Shown here in pieces: positions 7,145-10,383 of a stretch of 10,383 nt of DNA. Both the position numbers and the translations under genes were made by a program. Every line of letters starts with the position of its first letter. Position 1 is the stretch's first letter. Below the pieces are notes generated by a model. That model was not told the DNA's origin, did no database searches, and saw only the letters and a program-made list of their open reading frames with translations. Origin of the DNA: Ktedonobacteraceae bacterium (GTDB lineage Bacteria > Chloroflexota > Ktedonobacteria > Ktedonobacterales > Ktedonobacteraceae); NCBI GenBank assembly GCA_014896635.1, contig JADBKA010000161.1, positions 1-10,383 on the forward strand, written 5' to 3'.

Positions 7145-8563
7145 ATGGAGCAACAGCAAGATCGCATCAAAGATCCCATTATGGGTGGAGATTTGCAGAC
7201 GCTAGGTCTTCAATCCATTTTAAAGATGCTGGCGCTGAGCGGGAAAACCGGCGCATTGCTGGTAACGTCGGGACCGGAAACGCTCTCTATTAGCCTGCGC
7301 AAAGGGCAGATTGTCGGATTACGGTTACAGGAGGAGGGGGTAGGACAGCCGGATCTACTAGGGATGCTTTGCCTGATCAATAAGCTTGATGCTCAACGCG
7401 CGCAACTCATTCGTGAGCAGGCTCACAGGGATATGCAACTGGCCCTGGCGATGCTGGTGGAACGCGGCTGGATGAGTATGCAGGAGATGCAGCGGCGCCT
7501 TGAGTTCGCTATCACCCAGTCGCTCAGCCACGCTATGCGCTGGCTCAACGGGCGGTTTGCATTTCATCGTCAACTGGTCCCGATGGAGAGTAAAATGCAA
7601 CCGCTCGATGTCGATTCGGTACTGCTGGAGGCATTGCGCCAGGCAGACGAATGGGAGGAATTCCTGGCAGAAGGGGCAGCGCAACTGACACGTACGACGA
7701 TAGCACGCTGGCAGCCGGAGGTAAGTAAAGATGTGGCGAATCTGGGGTTGCAGCGTGAGAGTATCGAAGTGCTCTGCCTGTGTAATGGGGAAGTATCGTT
7801 GCAGGCGATCTCATTGATTTTGATGATGCCTGAAGCTCGTGTTGCTCGTATCATGATGAAACTGCTGGAACTCCGTCTGATTGAAGTAGTAGACACTGCT
7901 CTGGAGACGGAACTACAGCGCGACCTGCATAACATTATTATCAAATGCCAGCATTCGCTGGCGCAAAACCAGCCGACATCGCCAGAGCAGCATTTGCTAG
8001 ATCTGCTCAAGACGCTCTCTGAGTGCATTAATTATTTGCTGATTCATCATGGGAAATACGCAAGGAGTCTGCGCGGGCGTGGGCAGACGTCGCCGATGGA
8101 GAAGGCGCGCTACCTGGAGAATCGCTTCGAGCACCGGCTTCAGGCACTGGCCAGGGAGAAGTACCCGATCCTGGAAACGGTCAGCTTTAGTTATGGTATG
8201 CTTGACTATAATGATATTTCCACTTTAAATAAAGTGGTGAAAGGCGATCAACTGGAGGAATTTTACTGGGAGGCGGTGCAGGGACTTGTGGCTTTCCTAC
8301 GCATTCTCTTTACTGACCTGCTGCGGGATGAGGTAGGGACTTCTTCGACGGGCCGTCAACTTAATGCTGCCTGGAAGGTATTCCTTTCAGAGATTGACCA
8401 CAAAGTCCAGCAGTATCAATTCTATCGTGCGCACAGGGCTGCCCAGAAAGCCAGAAACCGCGAATCTCAGAAATCTTCCTTGCAACTTGCTCAGAACTGG
8501 GATACCGCGCCTGGGAGTGGAGGAGATTTCTGGTCTCCAGAAACACAAAGGAGGTTAATCTAG
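7145..8563 (+). CDS. DUF4388 (PATAN) domain protein, PixG/PatA-like without receiver domain
   Basis: This 472-residue soluble protein has AAGGA at 7130-7134, 10 bases before the ATG. The N-terminal ~170 residues match the DUF4388/PATAN domain: GGDLQTLGLQSILKMLALSG (14-33), the strand pair SISLRKGQIVGLRL, and the WLNGRFAF segment near residues 133-140. A helical segment at about 205-250 (EVLCLCNGEVSLQAISLILM and following) resembles the winged-helix-like unit often attached to DUF4388. The remaining ~220 residues are helical and unfamiliar, ending in a polar tail. In cyanobacterial PixG, PatA and HmpA the PATAN part is followed by a C-terminal receiver in the same polypeptide. Here the protein stops and a separate receiver gene begins 2 bases later. 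In cyanobacteria, PATAN proteins act as outputs of chemosensory systems controlling type IV pilus motors. A similar adaptor role here is inferred from gene order. Confidence 0.85.
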   Translation: MEQQQDRIKDPIMGGDLQTLGLQSILKMLALSGKTGALLVTSGPETLSISLRKGQIVGLRLQEEGVGQPDLLGMLCLINKLDAQRAQLIREQAHRDMQLALAMLVERGWMSMQEMQRRLEFAITQSLSHAMRWLNGRFAFHRQLVPMESKMQPLDVDSVLLEALRQADEWEEFLAEGAAQLTRTTIARWQPEVSKDVANLGLQRESIEVLCLCNGEVSLQAISLILMMPEARVARIMMKLLELRLIEVVDTALETELQRDLHNIIIKCQHSLAQNQPTSPEQHLLDLLKTLSECINYLLIHHGKYARSLRGRGQTSPMEKARYLENRFEHRLQALAREKYPILETVSFSYGMLDYNDISTLNKVVKGDQLEEFYWEAVQGLVAFLRILFTDLLRDEVGTSSTGRQLNAAWKVFLSEIDHKVQQYQFYRAHRAAQKARNRESQKSSLQLAQNWDTAPGSGGDFWSPETQRRLI

Positions 8564-8565
8564 GT

Positions 8566-9006
8566 ATGTTGAATCAACAGCCGACGGTGCTGGTTGTGGA
8601 TGATAGCCCGACAGTGCGCAAAATAGTGCAGATGACCTTGCAGAGAGAGAACATCCGCGTGATCACTGCAAGTGATGGGCTGAGCGCGCTTACCTCCGTC
8701 GCGGATGAAATGCCCGCTCTTATTTTGCTAGATATTCAATTGCCGAGGATGGATGGGTACCATATTTGCCAGATCATACGAAAAAACTTGCAGTTTCGGC
8801 AGATTCCCATTATCATGCTGAGTGGAAAAGATGGTTTTTTTGATAAGATGCGTGGCCGTCTCGCCGGGTCCACAGAGTATCTGACCAAACCTTTCGATTC
8901 TGCTGAACTGGTTCAGGCGGTCAAGAAGCATCTTGTCAACTGGCAAGAACGAGTACCAGTACACCATCGGGAGAGTATGCGGCCACGCTTGCGCTACCGC
9001 AGTTGA
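8566..9006 (+). CDS. CheY-like response regulator, PilG type
   Basis: This is a 146-residue single receiver domain with Asp12-Asp13, phospho-acceptor Asp56 (LILLDIQLPRMDGY), Ser86 and Lys108 (LTKPF). The segment MLSGKDGFFDKMRGRLAGST (84-103) is characteristic of PilG, the twitching-motility CheY. No DNA-binding domain follows; instead a basic Arg-rich tail of about 20 residues ends the protein. The start is clear: AAAGGAGG at 8547-8554, 11 bases before the ATG, lies within the last codons of the DUF4388 gene, whose stop is only 2 bases upstream, so translation is coupled. It is expected to be phosphorylated by the operon's CheA/PilL-type kinase, probably encoded beyond the right edge, and to signal to pilus or PATAN partners. 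It may be the functional equivalent of the receiver half of PixG. Confidence 0.92.
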   Translation: MLNQQPTVLVVDDSPTVRKIVQMTLQRENIRVITASDGLSALTSVADEMPALILLDIQLPRMDGYHICQIIRKNLQFRQIPIIMLSGKDGFFDKMRGRLAGSTEYLTKPFDSAELVQAVKKHLVNWQERVPVHHRESMRPRLRYRS

Positions 9007-9011
9007 GGCTT

Positions 9012-9028
9012 GTGCAGTTGCCCTGCAC
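9012..9028 (+). other. Hairpin in the gap between the two CheY genes
   Basis: GTGCAG (9012-9017) pairs perfectly with CTGCAC (9023-9028) across a 5-base loop, starting 6 bases after the PilG-like stop. No T-run follows. It lies in the longest gap of the operon (155 bases) and could serve as an mRNA processing or stability element. Confidence 0.3.
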
Positions 9029-9146
9029 CTGTGTATGTGCCAGGCGGTGCCGTTGTTGGGTTTGCCTTACTGTCTACCGGCAAGGCTCCCGAAGAAGAGA
9101 GGCGAATAGCCAGAATATCTTAGTGTGCTGGTCAGAACTGTTTCAG

Positions 9147-9164
9147 AAAGGGTATAATGGGATG
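9147..9164 (+). promoter_or_regulatory. Ribosome binding site that sets the PilH-like start
   Basis: AAAGGG (9147-9152) lies 9 bases before ATG 9162. The open frame extends back to 9003, but that stretch is Cys/Arg-rich, unlike any receiver N-terminus, and has no suitable site at its start. ATG 9162 gives the canonical receiver beginning MPGQKVLVVDDS. Confidence 0.55.
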
Positions 9165-9527
9165 CCTGGGCAAAAGGTACTTGTCGTGGACGATAGCTGG
9201 ACCGAATTGACGATGATTGCAACACCGTTGCGCAGGAGCGGCTTTGACGTCATAACGGCAGTAGATGGGGATGAAGCGGTGGAGAAGGTTTTCAAAGAGC
9301 GTCCACATTGCATAGTCCTCGATGTTGTTCTACCTAAGCAGAATGGTTTTCAGTTATGCAGGAAATTTAAGAATTCGGAGTTGAGCAAGCATATTCCAAT
9401 CATTTTGTTAACAAGCAAAAATACCCCACTGGATAAAGCCTGGGGACTGAAACAGGGGGCAGACCTGTACATCACAAAGCCTTTTGATGATGATGAACTG
9501 GTTGCCAGCGTTCGCCGTCTCATCTAG
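9162..9527 (+). CDS. CheY-like response regulator, PilH type
   Basis: With the start at ATG 9162 the protein has 121 residues, a minimal receiver: Asp10-Asp11, phospho-acceptor Asp54 (CIVLDVVLPKQNGF), Thr84 and Lys106 (ITKPF). The stretch LLTSKNTPLDKAWGLKQGAD (82-101) carries the Trp-Gly-x-x-Gln-Gly-Ala signature typical of PilH, the second CheY of type IV pilus chemosensory operons. In the Pseudomonas Pil-Chp system PilH opposes or tunes PilG signalling. A similar division of labour is likely here but not shown by sequence. It is separated from the PilG-like gene by 155 bases and followed by the CheW gene 3-24 bases downstream, depending on the CheW start. There is no output domain. Confidence 0.92.
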   Translation: MPGQKVLVVDDSWTELTMIATPLRRSGFDVITAVDGDEAVEKVFKERPHCIVLDVVLPKQNGFQLCRKFKNSELSKHIPIILLTSKNTPLDKAWGLKQGADLYITKPFDDDELVASVRRLI

Positions 9528-9539
9528 TGGATGCCGTTC

Positions 9540-9554
9540 GGGGAGAGGTTTGTG
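9540..9554 (+). promoter_or_regulatory. Ribosome binding site favouring a GTG start for CheW
   Basis: GGGGAGAGG (9540-9548) precedes GTG 9552; its GGAG core is 6 bases away. The alternative ATG at 9531, 3 bases after the preceding stop, has no purine-rich site and would depend on translational coupling. Confidence 0.45.
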
Positions 9555-10169
9555 TCCAGCGAAGACCTGAAAACATTGCAGCGTGATGCTTTCGCAGCAA
9601 TACAACAACTGATGTCGCAATCGCCATCGATTGCCGCTCTTCAGATGCAACTGGCGCAAAGCCAGATTCGTCGGGTTGAAGGCTCCGGCACGGAGCCTCC
9701 CTCCCCGCCAGGAGAGAAGCACCTGCTGTTCACTCTGGCAGGCTGTGAGTTTGCCGTAAAGGCCGAATGCGTTCAGGGCGTTGAGCGCCTGGGAAGTATC
9801 ATTACGCCTGTCCCCAATGTTGTCCCCTGGGTGAAAGGCGTGATTAATTTGCGGGGGACCATCGCTTCAGTAGTAGATTTGCGGATGTTCCTGAACCTGG
9901 GGCAGGTGCCTCAGACCCCACGTACGCGCCTGTTGTCGCTGCAATACAATGAGATGGTGATTTGCTTTGTAGTGGATGGGGTAAGCGAGATGTTACCGAT
10001 ACCTGCCTCTGCGGTTATCAGTGGAAATGCGCGCCAGGCCAATATTCCTTCCTGGGCTGTGCCTTATGCTGCCGGGAGTGCGTTGCTGAATGGCCGGGCA
10101 GTTGTGCTGCTGGATGTAGCCCGCCTGCTTTTTTCTGAGAAAATGCAGCACTACCAAGCCCTCGGATAA
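9552..10169 (+). CDS. CheW-like adaptor, PilI/PixI type
   Basis: From GTG 9552 the protein has 205 residues; from the in-frame ATG at 9531 it would have 212. The GTG is chosen because it alone has a purine-rich site. A helical, polar N-terminal extension of about 55 residues precedes a complete CheW fold (about 57-195) with VPWVKGVINLRGTIASVVDL (residues 91-110), the core signature of CheW/PilI that docks receptors to the CheA kinase. The second half (RLLSLQYNEMVICFVVDGVS, then VVLLDVARLL) completes the twin SH3-like barrels. The extension is longer than in a minimal CheW. The protein should couple the membrane receptor encoded immediately downstream to a histidine kinase. It sits between the PilH-like gene and the receptor gene, as in cyanobacterial pix and pil operons. 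Confidence 0.92.
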   Translation: MSSEDLKTLQRDAFAAIQQLMSQSPSIAALQMQLAQSQIRRVEGSGTEPPSPPGEKHLLFTLAGCEFAVKAECVQGVERLGSIITPVPNVVPWVKGVINLRGTIASVVDLRMFLNLGQVPQTPRTRLLSLQYNEMVICFVVDGVSEMLPIPASAVISGNARQANIPSWAVPYAAGSALLNGRAVVLLDVARLLFSEKMQHYQALG

Positions 10170-10172
10170 GCG

Positions 10173-10196
10173 TCGGGCGACTTGTCTCGTCGCCGA
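10173..10196 (+). other. Hairpin between the CheW and receptor genes
   Basis: TCGGGCGAC (10173-10181) pairs with GTCGCCGA (10189-10196) across a 7-base loop, leaving one bulged G. It starts 4 bases after the CheW stop. TTTG follows, too short for a clear intrinsic terminator. It may attenuate transcription or protect the upstream mRNA so that adaptor and receptor are made in different amounts. Confidence 0.4.
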
Positions 10197-10233
10197 TTTG
10201 ATACTGATTATTGTTCAACAGGAGGTCTGGTGG

Positions 10234-10383
10234 ATGAGTCCCGATCAGAATAAAACTGGGATGACGGTCAGCGGGCTATTGCAAATGGCATGGATCACCT
10301 CGTTTGCAATTCCGCTTGCGACCTTTATTTTACTTGCTGTGCTTGTAGCAGTTTTCCAGGTAACTGGTAATGTGCTGTTGTTA
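10234..10383 (+). CDS. N-terminus of a membrane protein, probable methyl-accepting chemoreceptor (3'-truncated)
   Basis: Fifty codons are open to the right edge. AGGAGG at 10220-10225, 8 bases before the ATG, is a strong ribosome binding site. The protein begins with a polar stretch (MSPDQNKTG), a short amphipathic segment, then a hydrophobic helix at about residues 21-42 (containing PLATFILLAVLVAVFQ) that looks like a first transmembrane segment. Nothing in these residues is diagnostic of a family. The assignment as a PilJ/PixJ-like receptor rests on position right after CheW in a DUF4388-CheY-CheY-CheW order, where the receptor gene is next in cyanobacterial operons. If so, the missing part should contain a sensor region, HAMP or GAF domains and the MCP signalling hairpin. 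It could instead be another membrane protein. Confidence 0.6.
   Translation, partial: MSPDQNKTGMTVSGLLQMAWITSFAIPLATFILLAVLVAVFQVTGNVLLL

Noticed and set aside
8541..8568. Programmed frameshift joining the DUF4388 protein to the receiver
   Set aside because: A -1 shift would give an open fusion, and tandem AGG AGG codons precede the stop. But there is no slippery heptamer, and the AAAGGAGG sequence is fully explained as the ribosome binding site of the next gene.
9153..9158. Perfect TATAAT as a promoter for the PilH-like gene
   Set aside because: No -35 box or extended -10 is present, and transcription would start near 9165, downstream of the ATG at 9162. The hexamer lies in the ribosome-binding-site spacer.
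9003..9161. N-terminal extension of the PilH-like receiver
   Set aside because: The extra 53 residues are Cys/Arg-rich with no homology to receiver proteins, contain a hairpin in the DNA, and the start overlaps the previous stop without a suitable ribosome binding site; ATG 9162 fits better.
1..10383. CRISPR array, tRNA or rRNA genes, insertion sequence, prophage or defence genes
   Set aside because: No spaced repeat series, tRNA-like cloverleaf, transposase, integrase or recognisable defence protein was seen on either strand.

Overview
This 10.4-kb stretch has moderate GC content and every supported gene lies on the + strand. It looks like a chromosomal segment of a free-living environmental bacterium. 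My best guess is Chloroflexota, possibly Ktedonobacteria. That rests on overall protein flavour: a soluble multi-GAF KdpD-type kinase with a KdpE-like regulator, beside a chemosensory operon built like the cyanobacterial Pix/Pil/Hmp operons. No rRNA or other marker gene is present, so the taxonomy is inference.

Region 1 (1-2777) is an export or envelope pair. It holds the C-terminal three quarters of an MMPL/RND-type transporter, cut by the left edge, and a translationally coupled lipoprotein of the AttH/CrtC lipocalin-like family. The two share an ATGA stop/start overlap. Together they suggest handling of a hydrophobic compound at the outer face of the membrane.

Region 2 (2778-3512) is a 735-base non-coding stretch. 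It holds two candidate promoters, a roughly 100-base imperfect palindromic element with mutually exclusive hairpins, and a 9-base direct repeat spaced 22 bases. The repeat sits just upstream of a sensor kinase and could be its operator.

Region 3 (3513-6778) is a two-component pair. The kinase is soluble (GAF-GAF-PAS-HisKA-HATPase) and overlaps by ATGA with an OmpR/KdpE-type response regulator. No KdpD N-terminal sensor domain and no kdp potassium-pump genes are visible.

Region 4 (6779-7144) is a 366-base gap with a CT/GA hairpin and a possible 10-codon leader peptide behind a good Shine-Dalgarno sequence.

Region 5 (7145-10383) is a chemosensory ('tax') operon. In order it encodes a DUF4388 (PATAN) protein, a PilG-like CheY, a PilH-like CheY, a CheW/PilI-like adaptor, and the first 50 residues of a membrane protein that by position should be a PilJ/PixJ-like chemoreceptor. 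A CheA/PilL-type kinase is expected to follow beyond the right edge. The order matches cyanobacterial pixGHIJL, except that the PixG/PatA-type protein (PATAN plus REC) appears as two adjacent genes 2 bases apart. The likely output is control of type IV pilus or another surface behaviour. The upstream two-component pair may regulate it, but the sequence shows only adjacency.
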